Part shown: positions 22,339 through 31,945 of the stretch, piece after piece
Layout: every line of letters starts with the position of its first letter
Numbering within the stretch: position 1 is the stretch's first letter
Virus record (IMG/VR): IMGVR_UViG_3300023112_000043
Location: 1 to 38,158 of that record
Direction: 5' to 3' (one strand)
Source of the DNA: a virus
Length of the DNA stretch: 38,158 nucleotides
Program-made: the position numbers and the translations under genes
The notes under the pieces: generated by a model
What the model was told of the DNA's origin: nothing
The model's database searches: none
Seen by the model: only the letters and a program-made list of their open reading frames with translations

Positions 22339-25300
22339 GTGTCCAATCTGAACCCTGAAGCAGCCCACCGCTCCCTGGTCCAGAAGACCAAAGAGGCGAT
22401 CTCCTCTCACTTTCCGATTGAGGGCAGGAAGCACCGCCTGGAGCTCCTCTCTCTCGTCATTGAGGAAGGGCCGAAGTTCAGTTCGGCCAACTACGAGTCC
22501 CAGGCGGGCGCGCGACTGACGGGGAAGACCTGGGGACCGGACATCAAGGCGAAGTTCCGCCTGGTGGACATCGAGACCAAGAAGGTTCTGGACGAGAAGA
22601 CCCGGACGATCGGCACTCTGCCCAAGATCACCACTCGGTACAGCTACATCGTAGCAGGCAGCGAGCGGCAGTTCGATGGGGTGTTTCGGCTGAACCCCGG
22701 TGCCTACCACGCAGAGGCCAGCAACGGCGACCTCCTCGCGAAGTGGAATGTCGCTGCTGGGTCAAAGATCGGGTCCTTCAAGATCTTCATCGAGCGGAAG
22801 GACCCGAAGAAGGTCGGGCGCATGCACCTGATCGTGAAGAGCGGGGATGCGTCCACCGTGAAGATCGCGATCTACCCGGTGCTCAAGGCCATGGGCATCA
22901 GCGATGAGCAGATGAAGTCCAAGTTCGGAGAGAAGATCTTCGAGGCCAACAGGGCTGCGGCAAAGCCCGGAACCCTGCAGCGGTTCCACAAGGCGATCGA
23001 GAACCGGAAGAAGTCTCAGGACTACAAGCCCCCGCCCCCAGCAGAGGCTGCCCAGTTCGCCAAGCAGGTGTTTGAGGGAGCCGAAGTCAGCGCCGACACG
23101 ATGCAGTCCGCGCTGGGCAAGAAGTTCGAGAAGATCTCCGGGGAGGCCCTGCTCCTCTCCGCGGCGAAGCTGGTGGGGATCAGCAAGGGTCGCGTGAAGG
23201 AGGACGATCGACAGTCCCTCTCGAACAAGCGCCTCTTCGGGGCCGAGGATTTCATCCACGAGCATCTGACGAAGGGCGCCAACATCTACTCGTTGCAGCG
23301 GAAGATTCGCAACAACGTCGATCGCCGCGATCGCATCTCGGAGATCATCCCCGCACCTGGCGTGGGGTACGGCGCGGCCATCCTGTCGAAGTTCAAGGCG
23401 GGACAGCTCCCCACCCAGACGAACCCCCTGCAGTTCGTCTCGAACCACACGAAGACCACGATCCTCGGAGCGGAGTTCGGCGGCATCAAGGGCGACAACG
23501 TCAACATGATGCAGGACAAGCTGATCAACCCGAGTCACCTCGGGCTCCTCGATCCGCTTCAGACCCCTGAGAACTCCGCCACTGGCGTAGTCCTCCATGT
23601 ACCTCTCGGCGCCAAGAAGAAGGGCCACCGGCTGATGGCGCAGGTCATCAACGTGAAGACCCGTCGGGTCGAAGAGAAGAGCGCCGCCGAGCTCGAGAAC
23701 GCGGTGGTCGCTTACCCAGACCAGGTCAAGGTCACGAAGAAGGCCGACGGCACGTACAGCCTGAAGCCTCGGTTCTCGAATGTCGTTGTCTACGACGACG
23801 AGCGCAACACCTCCAAGCGCCCATGGAATCAGGTCCAGTACGTGCTCCCCTCGGCTCGGAACCTCTTCGCGATCAGCGCCAACCTGGTGCCGTTCATCCA
23901 GAACGACAACGGCAACCGTGCGATGATGGCCGCCAAGCACCAGGAGCAGGCCGTGGGGCTCCAGAAGCGGGAGGCCCCACTGGTACAGTCAGTCCAGAAG
24001 GGGAAGGCCTCCTACGAGCGCCTGGTGGGCGCCATGGCCGCTATCACAGCGGTCACGGATGGGACGGTCTCCTCTGTCTCCAAGAAGGCCATCGTGGTGA
24101 AGGGCCCGGACGGCAAGGCCTCGAAGTACCCCCTGTACGATCACTACCCGCTGAACGGCGCGAAGCACATGATGCACTCCACCCCTCTGGTAGAGGTGGG
24201 GGACAAGGTCAAGCGCGGCCAGGTCATCGCGGACTCCAACTTCACCCACAAGGGCACCCTGGCCCTGGGTACCAACCTGCGTGTGGCCTACATCCCGTAC
24301 AAGGGCCTGAACTTCGAGGATGGCATCGTCATCTCGGAGAGTGCCGCGTCCAGCCTGGTGTCCAGTCACCTGCACAGCGTCGAAGTCGAGATGACGCCGA
24401 ACGTGGTGGTGAACCGGAAGCTGTGGCGGCAGTACGCTGGGGCGATCAAGGCCACTCCTGAGGCGCTTCGGAAGCTGGATGAGAATGGCGTGATCAAGAA
24501 GGGGACCCGGGTTCAGCCCGGAGATGTCCTGATCGCGAAGCTGCGCAAGCAGGACAACACCAAGGAGACCCAGGTAGTCAAGGCCGCGCTGAAGAAGGCG
24601 ATCCGGGACTACGTCGATGCCGCTGAGATCTGGGATCACGAGTACGGCGGCACAGTCGTTCGCGTGGTGAACACCGGGAAGAAGCTGGCGGTCTACGTCC
24701 GGACTGAGCAGACGATGGAGATCGGGGACAAGCTCTCAGGTCGACATGGCAACAAGGGCATCGTCACCAAGATCCTCCCCGATGACCAGATGCCGCGGGA
24801 CAAGAGCGGGAAGCACGTCGAGGTTCTCCACAGCCCGGCGGGCATCCCCTCACGCATGAACGTCGGACAGGTCCTCGAGACCGCAGCGGGCAAGATCGCG
24901 AAGAAGACGGGCAAGCCCTTCCTGGTTGAGAACTTCGACCCGGACAAGGACTACAGCCAGTTCGTGAAGGACGAGCTCAAGAAGCACAAGCTCTCGGACA
25001 CCGAAGAGCTCTTCGATCCGGAGACGGGGGAGAGCCTCGGTCAGATCTTCACGGGGTTCCAGTACACGCTGAAGCTGGACCATCAGGCGGAGAAGAAGGT
25101 CACGGCTCGCGCTGGTGGATTCGGGTACAAGTACCGTCCCACTGGGGAGGCAGCTCAGGGCTCTGGCGTCGGGCAGGGAGGCCAGCGCATTGGTGGCCTG
25201 GATCTGTACTCCATGCTGGCTCACGGAGCTGTACACAACCTTCGGGAGATGCAGACCTACAAGTCTGACCGAGAGCAGGCCGAGGATGTGTGGCTGCGGA

Positions 25301-28300
25301 TCATGCGGGGAGAGCGCCCGCCGCCCCCGAAGGTCCCCCGCTCCATGGTCCACTTCCAGCACTACCTCCGTGCGATGGGGGTGAGTACATCCGAGAAGGG
25401 TGGAAAGTACAGCCTCATGCCCATGACGGATGCCCAGGCCGTTGCCCAGAGCAGTGGTCAGCTCACCCTCCCAGAGAAGACGCTCGCGGCCAAGGGCTCG
25501 CTGACTCGAGAGGAGCGGGGCGGCCTCTTTGACCGCGGCAAGACCGGAGGGCTTGACGGCCGGAAGTGGAGTCACATGGACCTGGGCATGCGCGTGCCCA
25601 ACCCGGTCTTCGAAGAGCCTGTCCGGCTGCTGCTCCGGATGAAGAAGCCCGAGTTCCGGAAGCTCCTGTCCGAGTCCGGTGCGCAGGGTCGCAAGTCCGG
25701 CTTCACGATCATCGAGGAGAAGCTCCGCGCGTTGAACGTGGACACTGAGCTCAAGAAGAGCGAGAAGTCCCTGACGGATGCGAAGAAGGGCAAGCTCAAC
25801 GTGGAGTACAAGCGTGTTCGCTATCTCCGCGCCCTGAAGAAGCTGAAGCTGAAGCCGATCGACGCGTACACCAACCGTGTGATCCCGGTGCTTCCTCCGC
25901 AGCTCCGGAAGGTGAGCATCGGCTTTGACGGCACGCAGATCATCGACCCCGTCAACCAGATGTACGCCATCACCGGGTCTATGGTGAGGCAGCTCAAGAA
26001 CGCGGAGAAGGAGCGTCTGCCGGTGGGGGACATCCAGAAGCTCCAGGCGGAGATCTACACGACCGTCAAGGCGCTGCGCACAACCGGGATGACGCTCGAG
26101 GGCAAGCAGCTCCCGAGTCTGATGGACAAGCTTTCGGGGGCGAGCAGCCAGCCGAAATATTCGTTCTTCCAGACGGGCGTACTCGGCAAGCGTCAGGATC
26201 TCTCTGGTCGCTCTGTGATCACACCAGATCCAGACCTCCCGCTGGATGAGGTCGGGGTCCCCCGCTCCATGGCCATGGAGATGTACAAGCCGTTCGTCAT
26301 CCGGGAGCTCTGGCGCCGCATGGGGCGCGCGCGTACTCCACGAGAGGCGCGGGAGATGATCAAGAAGAACCACCCCGCCGCCAACGAGGCGCTGGCCCGC
26401 GTGGTGAAGGACCGTCCCGCGATCATGAAGCGGGACCCCGCCCTTCACATGTTCTCGATGATGGCCTTCCGCCCGAAGATCGTAGAGGGCCGCTCCATCA
26501 AGATCCATCCCCTGGTCGTCGGAGGCTTCAACGCTGACTTCGATGGGGACACCATGGCCATGTACGTCCCGATCTCAGACAAGGCGGTGGAAGAGGCGAA
26601 GGGCATGCTCCCCTCGAAGAATCTCTTCTCGCCCACTTCTGGCAACCTGATGGTCGCCCCGAGCCAAGATGGCGTCCTGGGGATCTACCAGGCGACCCGC
26701 TGGGGGAAGAAGAAGTCCGGATCCTTCACGCAGGAGGAGGCCCTCAAACTCATGAAGCAGGGCAAGCTGAAGTCCTACGATGTGATCTCAGTCAAGGGGA
26801 TGACGAAGCCCACCACCCCGGGCCGCCTGGCGCTGAACAAGACGCTCCCCGCGGAGTTCAAGGGAGATGCCGAGCTCCTGCATGACCCCAGCTTCCGCAT
26901 GGCCAAGGGGAAGATGAAGGGTCTCGCTACGCGGGTCGCTCGAGCGCACCCAGGTGAGTTCGCCTCGATGATCGATCAGTGGAAGACGCTGGGGCACAAT
27001 CTGGCCTACAAGAACGGGTCGAGCGTCAGCCTCAACGACTTCCATGACGGCTTCAAGCTCCGAGATGAGCGCCTCAAGAAGTACCAGGTGAAGGAGCGGG
27101 AGATCCGCAAGGGCTCCGGCAGCCAGAAGGAGAAGGACCAGAAGATCGTCAACCTGTACCGCAAGGCGCAGACAGAGCTCCGTGAGGTCGGCACCGCTCG
27201 GTACAACCGCACGGACAGCAACCGCATGTGGGACTGGGCGCAGAGCGGGGCGAAGGGCAACTGGAACCAGTTCGGCCAGCTCGTGATGGGCCCGATCTTG
27301 GTCCAAGATCCGATGAACAAGGAGGTCCCGTTCCCGATCGTGAAGTCGTTCGGAGAAGGCCTCCCCATCTCCCAGTATTGGGCATCCCTGCATGGAGCGC
27401 GGAAGGGAACCATCGACCGCGCGAGCGCGACGGCGAAGCCTGGCGCGCTCACCAAGGAGCTTATCAACACGGTCATCGACCAGACGATCAAGTCGGAAGA
27501 CTGTGGCACCACGAAGGGCACCCTCCTCCCCGTGACGGATGCAGATGTTGGCGGCCGCTACCTGGCTGCTGATGTCCCCCTGAAGGGCGGCGATTCCCTC
27601 AAGAAGGGCACGCTCATCACTGAGCCCCTCCGCACGCGCCTCAAGAACTCGGGCCCCAAGAAGGTGCTGGTCCGGTCTCCCCTGGCCTGCAAGGAAGTGA
27701 AGGGGATCTGCGCCACCTGCTACGGGCTGAGCGAGCGCGGGAAGAACTACAAGGTCGGCACCAACGTCGGGGTCATCGCGGGGCACGCCCTCGGAGAGCC
27801 CATCACCCAGATGCAGATGCGGACGTTCCACACAGGTGGTGTGGGCGGTGCGGGAGATGTCGGAGACTACTTCACCGCGGCGGAAGACCTCCTCAAGGTC
27901 CCGAAGAAGCTGCGCGGTGAGGCGACGCTGGCGACCGTGTCGGGCCGCGTAGAGAAGATCATGAGCGACGCCCTGGGTGGAAAGATCGTGACGATCACTG
28001 GGAAGCAGCACACGGTCCCGCACACCAACCAGCTCCTCCCCAAGATTCGGGTAGGCGCGGAAGTGAAGAAGGCGGAGGCCCTCTCCACAGGCAGGAAGAA
28101 CCCGAACCACATCCTCGAGATCACAAAGAGCATGGGTGCGGTTCGGAACCACCTGACGGAGAACCTGAACAGCCTCTACGTGGAGACCACAGGGAACGAG
28201 CGGAGGCGCAACATCGAGACGGTGATCCGGGCGATGACCGATCTCACCAAGGTGAACAACCCCGGTGACGCCCCCAACATCCTGCGCGGGCAGATGCTCC

Positions 28301-28665
28301 CTCTGAGTGAGGTCGAGAACCTGAACAAAGACCTGCGCCGGGCAGGCAGGAAGGAGATCACCCACAGCCCCACGCTCAAGCCCCTCAACCAGGCTCCGCT
28401 GGCAGGGTCAGAGGACTGGATGGCGCGGCTCAACTTCCAGCGGCTGAAGGAGACGTACGTGGAAGGAGGGGCCCAGAACTGGGTCTCTGACATCCACGGC
28501 CACCCCATCCCCGGAGCTGCCCACGGTGCTTCCTTCGGGCTCACTCCGCCGTCCCCCGCTACAATGCCCAAGTCGGCCCCCAAGCCACTTCCTGTCTCGC
28601 GGCCTGCGCCCCAAAAGAAGGCCCCGGCCTCGCCACCCTCCAGGTTCTCATTCTTCGGGAAATGA
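22339..28665 (+). CDS. rpoBC: Single-chain DNA-dependent RNA polymerase: fused beta and beta' subunits
   Basis: It has 2108 residues from a GTG with GGAG seven bases upstream. Beta part (about 1-1010): LPKITTRYSYIVAGSER near 95, LLDPLQTPENSATG near 405, RVAYIPYKGLNFEDG near 655, K798 and K806 in GDKLSGRHGNKG (the catalytic-site lysines), and GGQRIGGLDLYSMLAHGAVH near 950. Beta' part (about 1055-2060): LGKRQDLSGRSVI, NADFDGD with D1400, D1402 and D1404 chelating Mg, GARKGTIDRASATAKPG, zinc ligands C1722, C1784, C1791, C1794, and trigger-loop M1827, R1828, H1831 (MRTFHTGG). The N-terminal beta' zinc domain is absent; its place holds FDRGKTGGLDGRKWSHMDL. The tail is Pro/Ala-rich. It should transcribe phage genes. 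No alpha, omega or sigma gene is seen. Confidence 0.97.
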   Translation: MSNLNPEAAHRSLVQKTKEAISSHFPIEGRKHRLELLSLVIEEGPKFSSANYESQAGARLTGKTWGPDIKAKFRLVDIETKKVLDEKTRTIGTLPKITTRYSYIVAGSERQFDGVFRLNPGAYHAEASNGDLLAKWNVAAGSKIGSFKIFIERKDPKKVGRMHLIVKSGDASTVKIAIYPVLKAMGISDEQMKSKFGEKIFEANRAAAKPGTLQRFHKAIENRKKSQDYKPPPPAEAAQFAKQVFEGAEVSADTMQSALGKKFEKISGEALLLSAAKLVGISKGRVKEDDRQSLSNKRLFGAEDFIHEHLTKGANIYSLQRKIRNNVDRRDRISEIIPAPGVGYGAAILSKFKAGQLPTQTNPLQFVSNHTKTTILGAEFGGIKGDNVNMMQDKLINPSHLGLLDPLQTPENSATGVVLHVPLGAKKKGHRLMAQVINVKTRRVEEKSAAELENAVVAYPDQVKVTKKADGTYSLKPRFSNVVVYDDERNTSKRPWNQVQYVLPSARNLFAISANLVPFIQNDNGNRAMMAAKHQEQAVGLQKREAPLVQSVQKGKASYERLVGAMAAITAVTDGTVSSVSKKAIVVKGPDGKASKYPLYDHYPLNGAKHMMHSTPLVEVGDKVKRGQVIADSNFTHKGTLALGTNLRVAYIPYKGLNFEDGIVISESAASSLVSSHLHSVEVEMTPNVVVNRKLWRQYAGAIKATPEALRKLDENGVIKKGTRVQPGDVLIAKLRKQDNTKETQVVKAALKKAIRDYVDAAEIWDHEYGGTVVRVVNTGKKLAVYVRTEQTMEIGDKLSGRHGNKGIVTKILPDDQMPRDKSGKHVEVLHSPAGIPSRMNVGQVLETAAGKIAKKTGKPFLVENFDPDKDYSQFVKDELKKHKLSDTEELFDPETGESLGQIFTGFQYTLKLDHQAEKKVTARAGGFGYKYRPTGEAAQGSGVGQGGQRIGGLDLYSMLAHGAVHNLREMQTYKSDREQAEDVWLRIMRGERPPPPKVPRSMVHFQHYLRAMGVSTSEKGGKYSLMPMTDAQAVAQSSGQLTLPEKTLAAKGSLTREERGGLFDRGKTGGLDGRKWSHMDLGMRVPNPVFEEPVRLLLRMKKPEFRKLLSESGAQGRKSGFTIIEEKLRALNVDTELKKSEKSLTDAKKGKLNVEYKRVRYLRALKKLKLKPIDAYTNRVIPVLPPQLRKVSIGFDGTQIIDPVNQMYAITGSMVRQLKNAEKERLPVGDIQKLQAEIYTTVKALRTTGMTLEGKQLPSLMDKLSGASSQPKYSFFQTGVLGKRQDLSGRSVITPDPDLPLDEVGVPRSMAMEMYKPFVIRELWRRMGRARTPREAREMIKKNHPAANEALARVVKDRPAIMKRDPALHMFSMMAFRPKIVEGRSIKIHPLVVGGFNADFDGDTMAMYVPISDKAVEEAKGMLPSKNLFSPTSGNLMVAPSQDGVLGIYQATRWGKKKSGSFTQEEALKLMKQGKLKSYDVISVKGMTKPTTPGRLALNKTLPAEFKGDAELLHDPSFRMAKGKMKGLATRVARAHPGEFASMIDQWKTLGHNLAYKNGSSVSLNDFHDGFKLRDERLKKYQVKEREIRKGSGSQKEKDQKIVNLYRKAQTELREVGTARYNRTDSNRMWDWAQSGAKGNWNQFGQLVMGPILVQDPMNKEVPFPIVKSFGEGLPISQYWASLHGARKGTIDRASATAKPGALTKELINTVIDQTIKSEDCGTTKGTLLPVTDADVGGRYLAADVPLKGGDSLKKGTLITEPLRTRLKNSGPKKVLVRSPLACKEVKGICATCYGLSERGKNYKVGTNVGVIAGHALGEPITQMQMRTFHTGGVGGAGDVGDYFTAAEDLLKVPKKLRGEATLATVSGRVEKIMSDALGGKIVTITGKQHTVPHTNQLLPKIRVGAEVKKAEALSTGRKNPNHILEITKSMGAVRNHLTENLNSLYVETTGNERRRNIETVIRAMTDLTKVNNPGDAPNILRGQMLPLSEVENLNKDLRRAGRKEITHSPTLKPLNQAPLAGSEDWMARLNFQRLKETYVEGGAQNWVSDIHGHPIPGAAHGASFGLTPPSPATMPKSAPKPLPVSRPAPQKKAPASPPSRFSFFGK

Positions 28666-29120
28666 CCATGAACAAGATCGCCGCCTACGAAGCCGCTCTC
28701 GCACGCCTCGACGCAGAGAAGACCGCCGAGGCGATCATCGACGCATACGGCACTTCTGAGGGCTACATGCCGGGCCCGTACCTTCTCGCCTTCGACCAGA
28801 TGGAGAAGGAGGCGGGCATCAAGGCCCTGCAGGAGTTCGGGAAGGGGTTGTTCCGCTCTGGCATGAAGGGAGCGAAGACTGTCGGAACTCGGGTGGGGGG
28901 CACCCGAGAGGGGGGTAAGTTCGTCCGTGGCGGCTGGAAGATGAACAAGGGCATGGGCGCAGGAGATCAGCTCAAGTGGCTCGGGAGCCGCGCCCAGATG
29001 CACGTTGGTCGCGCCCTCCAGACCGGCGGCGGCCAGGCAGCCCTCGGTGCCGCGGGCGCTGCTGGAGTGGGTGCCGCCGGCTACGGAGGCTACCGCGTCC
29101 TCGGCGGTGGCCAGAAGTAG
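28662..29120 (+). CDS. Small probable virion protein with QMEKEAG motif and C-terminal glycine-zipper segment
   Basis: It has 152 residues. The ATG at 28662 overlaps the polymerase stop as ATGA; an ATG two codons later is also possible. The N-terminus (MNKIAAYEAALARLDAEKTA) is like that of the protein at 34177 (MDKLAAYESLLEG). A second motif, AFDQMEKEAGIK, follows. The middle is basic and Gly-rich, and the end is a Gly/Ala hydrophobic helix (AALGAAGAAGVGAAGYGG). It may be a partner or packaging adaptor of the polymerase, given direct coupling; this is inference. Confidence 0.8.
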   Translation: MTMNKIAAYEAALARLDAEKTAEAIIDAYGTSEGYMPGPYLLAFDQMEKEAGIKALQEFGKGLFRSGMKGAKTVGTRVGGTREGGKFVRGGWKMNKGMGAGDQLKWLGSRAQMHVGRALQTGGGQAALGAAGAAGVGAAGYGGYRVLGGGQK

Positions 29121-30218
29121 ATGGAGAGTCCCGCCACGCCAACCCGGGCGGTCTCAGCGCAGATCCACCTCGGCCGAGTGGTCGAGGTGGACCCCGACCG
29201 CTGGATCTGCCGCGTGATCGGCGATGACCCACCGAAGGAGTTCACTCCTGTTCTGGTGTCATCGCTGTTCATGGGCGCGTTGGGGGAAGGCATCCATGCC
29301 ATGCCTGAGGTCGGTGCTCGGGTGTACGTGGCCGTACCGTCAGACGGGTCGCAGAAGTTCCTCGTCGGGTACGCGTACACCATGGATCCGACGACAGAGG
29401 ATGCGCGCAAAGCGGGCTCTTTCCATTCCGGTCGCCCCTACTTGAACCCGGGGGATATCGCCGCGCTCTCTCGAGATCAGAACGGGGTGGTGATCCGGCG
29501 TGGGGGCATCGTAGAGATCCGCAGCACTCCGCTGGCTCGGACCATCTTCAACCCCCAGCAGAACCAGGTACTCACCCTGGCGGAGAACTGGGAGGTGGAG
29601 ACATTCGGCGGGAAGATTTCCTGGCGAAACCTCCACAGAGAAGATGATCGAGATGGAGAGCTGACAGCTCAGTACGAGCACCAAGTACGCCAGTATGTGG
29701 ATTCCCCCAGCTCTACGCTCCGCCTGCAGATGGGGGCTACCGAGGGGACCCGACTGGAGCTCGATGAGCCGGTAGACCGGCCTCCTCTGAAGGATGTCTC
29801 GACCAAGGTGACACTCCTTGCGGCAGGTGCCCTCGCGCCTCTGCCCATCACGATCCCTGTGCGGAGGCCCGACGCACCGGACCCCGCAGCGCGAGTAGTG
29901 GACTTCCGGGTCTACGACGACGAGATGGCCCCGGTGTCAGCCGAGAGCCTGACGTTCGGGATCTCCCGCCAGGGAGCGGCGCTCCTCGAGACTGCTGAGA
30001 AGATCAGGATCGCCAAGGACGTAGACACCGGCAATAGTGAGCCGGTCCTCCGGGGCAGTTCCTTCCTCTCCGCCCTCTCCAAGTCTCTCGCTGAGATCCA
30101 AGCAGGCCTGAACGCTCTGGGGGTCCCTACCCCGGACACGGCGGTCTTCTTGGGCGAGCTCGCCGCATCAGAGATCACAGGGGAGCCCTTCCTTTCCTCC
30201 ACGCTCGAGAGCGAGTAG
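29121..30218 (+). CDS. Baseplate/spike-type OB-fold protein (gp5/gpV-like)
   Basis: It has 365 residues and starts directly after the previous stop. Residues 15-85 have the OB-fold pattern of phage tail spike/baseplate assembly proteins: HLGRVVEVDPDRWICRVIG, then VLVSSLF, then MPEVGARVYVAVPSDGSQK and FLVGYAYT. After that comes a beta-rich region with GVVIRRGGIVEIRS-like strands and a C-terminal helix. Such proteins sit at the tip or hub of the tail. This implies a long-tailed phage, probably contractile. No lysozyme domain is present. Confidence 0.75.
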   Translation: MESPATPTRAVSAQIHLGRVVEVDPDRWICRVIGDDPPKEFTPVLVSSLFMGALGEGIHAMPEVGARVYVAVPSDGSQKFLVGYAYTMDPTTEDARKAGSFHSGRPYLNPGDIAALSRDQNGVVIRRGGIVEIRSTPLARTIFNPQQNQVLTLAENWEVETFGGKISWRNLHREDDRDGELTAQYEHQVRQYVDSPSSTLRLQMGATEGTRLELDEPVDRPPLKDVSTKVTLLAAGALAPLPITIPVRRPDAPDPAARVVDFRVYDDEMAPVSAESLTFGISRQGAALLETAEKIRIAKDVDTGNSEPVLRGSSFLSALSKSLAEIQAGLNALGVPTPDTAVFLGELAASEITGEPFLSSTLESE

Positions 30219-30219
30219 T

Positions 30220-30318
30220 ATGGGTTCACCCGTGCCTGCGAACATCACCTCTTGTTTGGAGGTTACGAGGCAGGCGAACCTGGCTACGCGCGCCGGCACC
30301 AGTTCAGCCGTCCTGTAG
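30220..30318 (+). CDS. Possible 32-residue micro-ORF in an intergenic gap
   Basis: The 110-base gap between the OB-fold gene and the next gene holds an ATG frame starting one base after the upstream stop and ending at TAG 30316-30318. That TAG overlaps the AGGAG ribosome binding site of the next gene. The product (MGSPVPANITSCLEVTRQAN and onward) has no recognisable features and its own ribosome binding site is weak (GAG). The region could instead be an untranslated leader or promoter. Confidence 0.3.
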   Translation: MGSPVPANITSCLEVTRQANLATRAGTSSAVL

Positions 30319-30328
30319 GAGCACCTCG

Positions 30329-31528
30329 ATGACTGCCCTCTTCCTTCCCGAGGTCGACCCGCATTCCTTCTTCGAGAAGGCGGCGTCCATCGCCAAGATG
30401 CCGGACGACGAGACGAAGTGGCCTGCGCATGTGCTGTCGAACCTGCACCAGCAGCTCCCGTTCCTCAGCCAGTTCGAAGTCAACATTGACATCCAGCGCA
30501 TGGAGCCGGAGGCCGGATTCGCATTCGGGCACGCCATGCTGCTGCCGAAGAGTGATCCCGCTGCGGCGACCGAGTCGAAGAATCCTGAGAACATGCTCCG
30601 GATTCCGATCATCATCTCGGACCGACAGCTGCAGCCCTTCCACGTATTCGAGGTCGCGGGGAACGCGTTCCCCCTGACCGCGGAGCGTGTGCAGTCTGCG
30701 CTCACCAGCCCGGCCATCTTCGACGGTCCGGCCAAGCGTCCGTCTGGGCAGAAGTCTCTGATCGACCAGCTGCACCCGCCCTACCAGCAGCGTCAGGGCT
30801 TTGGCCTCCACAAGTCTGCGGGGGCGCCGAACTACGAGAACATGAGTGCCGACCAGCTCCAGCAGATGGCGGAGCTCAAGCGGACGAAGAAGCTCGACAA
30901 ATACCAGCGCGGGCTCTCCGGGAAGGAGAGGGTCGAAGGGGCCGTTCGTCAGTCCACCATCCCTATCGGGGTTGGTGCCGGTCTCGGGGCGCTCAGGGCG
31001 ATGGGAGCATCGAAGGCCAAATGGGACAAGAAGGGCATCCAGCAGCGGCTTGGAGCCGGCCTCGGTGGCGCTCTTGTTGGTACTGGAACGGGTGCGGCCA
31101 TCACCGCCGCCAATCAGGGAGTCCAGAACTGGCGGCGGAAGAAGCGAGATGCGGCGCGTAGGGAGATGGGCCTTCTCAAGAAGGAAGGTTCCGTCACCCT
31201 CAGTTTCAGCTCCTCGAACATGGTCCCGGCTTCTGCAGTAGTGGGGAGCCAGCGGCTTCCTCTGAAGAGCGGGGCCACGGTGGCTTCCCTCGCCTTCTAC
31301 CAGGTGCCCGGCACGAAGTTCGTGATGGCCGTACCTCGGAGCATGGCGAAGAAGCTCGAGAAGGTCTCGGACCAGCAGAAGCTCCGCAGCATGCTCAGCG
31401 GTGGGATGCGCGAGGAGATCCGGGCTGCACGCAGCGGACTCCCTTCCCCCGGCCTGTTCATGGTCTTCGAGAAGGCCAAGAAGGGCTACCGCTACCTCAA
31501 GCCCAGTCCCATCGCCGGCATGCGCTGA
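30329..31528 (+). CDS. Unknown probable virion protein with FFEKAAS motif and glycine-zipper segments
   Basis: It has 399 residues, with AGGAG seven bases before the ATG. An N-terminal DPHSFFEKAASIAKM motif is followed by a folded domain (residues 30-170). A central Gly-rich hydrophobic part comes next (PIGVGAGLGALRAMG, then LGAGLGGALVGTGTGAAITAA), flanked by basic helices. The C-terminus is beta-rich (VTLSFSSSNMVPASAVVGS). The glycine zippers suggest membrane contact or oligomerisation, as in ejection proteins. The family is unknown. Its stop overlaps the next ATG (TGATG). Confidence 0.83.
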   Translation: MTALFLPEVDPHSFFEKAASIAKMPDDETKWPAHVLSNLHQQLPFLSQFEVNIDIQRMEPEAGFAFGHAMLLPKSDPAAATESKNPENMLRIPIIISDRQLQPFHVFEVAGNAFPLTAERVQSALTSPAIFDGPAKRPSGQKSLIDQLHPPYQQRQGFGLHKSAGAPNYENMSADQLQQMAELKRTKKLDKYQRGLSGKERVEGAVRQSTIPIGVGAGLGALRAMGASKAKWDKKGIQQRLGAGLGGALVGTGTGAAITAANQGVQNWRRKKRDAARREMGLLKKEGSVTLSFSSSNMVPASAVVGSQRLPLKSGATVASLAFYQVPGTKFVMAVPRSMAKKLEKVSDQQKLRSMLSGGMREEIRAARSGLPSPGLFMVFEKAKKGYRYLKPSPIAGMR

Positions 31529-31932
31529 TGCTCCCGTTCTACCCCAAGCTGGCTGCGGCATCCGACGCCCCGGGGTACACCCCGATCTCGTCGAGGGATG
31601 AGAAGTGCGAGGACTGCCGCTTCTACCGGGCCATCGCTTCCGGGGGCGGGTACTGCGAACAGTTCTCCTTCGGGGCAACTCCAGAGGGTGTCTGCGATGA
31701 CTACTCCCGGGTGGAGCGAGACCAGGTCAAGACAAGTTCGGCCATCGATCCGGCGCTCAGTGAATTGAAGCTGCGGAAGCAGTATGCCAGCCAGGCGGCC
31801 AGAGATTTGACTCGGGGAAAGGTCTCGAAAGACACTGCACTTGCGGCGATCCGTGCGGCCGAAACATCTCGGACTGCCAAGTTCCTCAAGCTGGTCGATA
31901 CGATCGATCAGGAATACCCCAAGAAATCCTGA
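31528..31932 (+). CDS. Small protein with four-Cys cluster and helical tail
   Basis: It has 134 residues. The ATG shares its A with the preceding TGA. The first half has CEDCRFYRAIASGGGYCEQF, then VCDDYSR: a C-x2-C...C...C pattern seen in many phage proteins and resembling high-potential iron-sulfur or zinc sites. The second half is a charged helical region (LRKQYASQAARDLTRGK; AALAAIRAAE-type helix). The family name is not known to me. It lies in the virion gene run. Confidence 0.8.
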   Translation: MLPFYPKLAAASDAPGYTPISSRDEKCEDCRFYRAIASGGGYCEQFSFGATPEGVCDDYSRVERDQVKTSSAIDPALSELKLRKQYASQAARDLTRGKVSKDTALAAIRAAETSRTAKFLKLVDTIDQEYPKKS

Positions 31933-31945
31933 GTAGGAGAAGCCC

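Noticed and set aside
24850-26508. Long minus-strand frames inside the RNA polymerase gene
   Set aside because: Their compositions (His, Arg, Leu-rich) are typical of antisense of GC-rich genes, and the plus strand encodes unmistakable beta and beta' motifs throughout.
22339-28665. Frameshift or stop separating beta from beta' in the polymerase gene
   Set aside because: The frame is continuous through the junction (about 25300-25560), with sensible coding sequence on both sides and no internal ribosome binding site plus start at the beta' boundary that would suggest two products.
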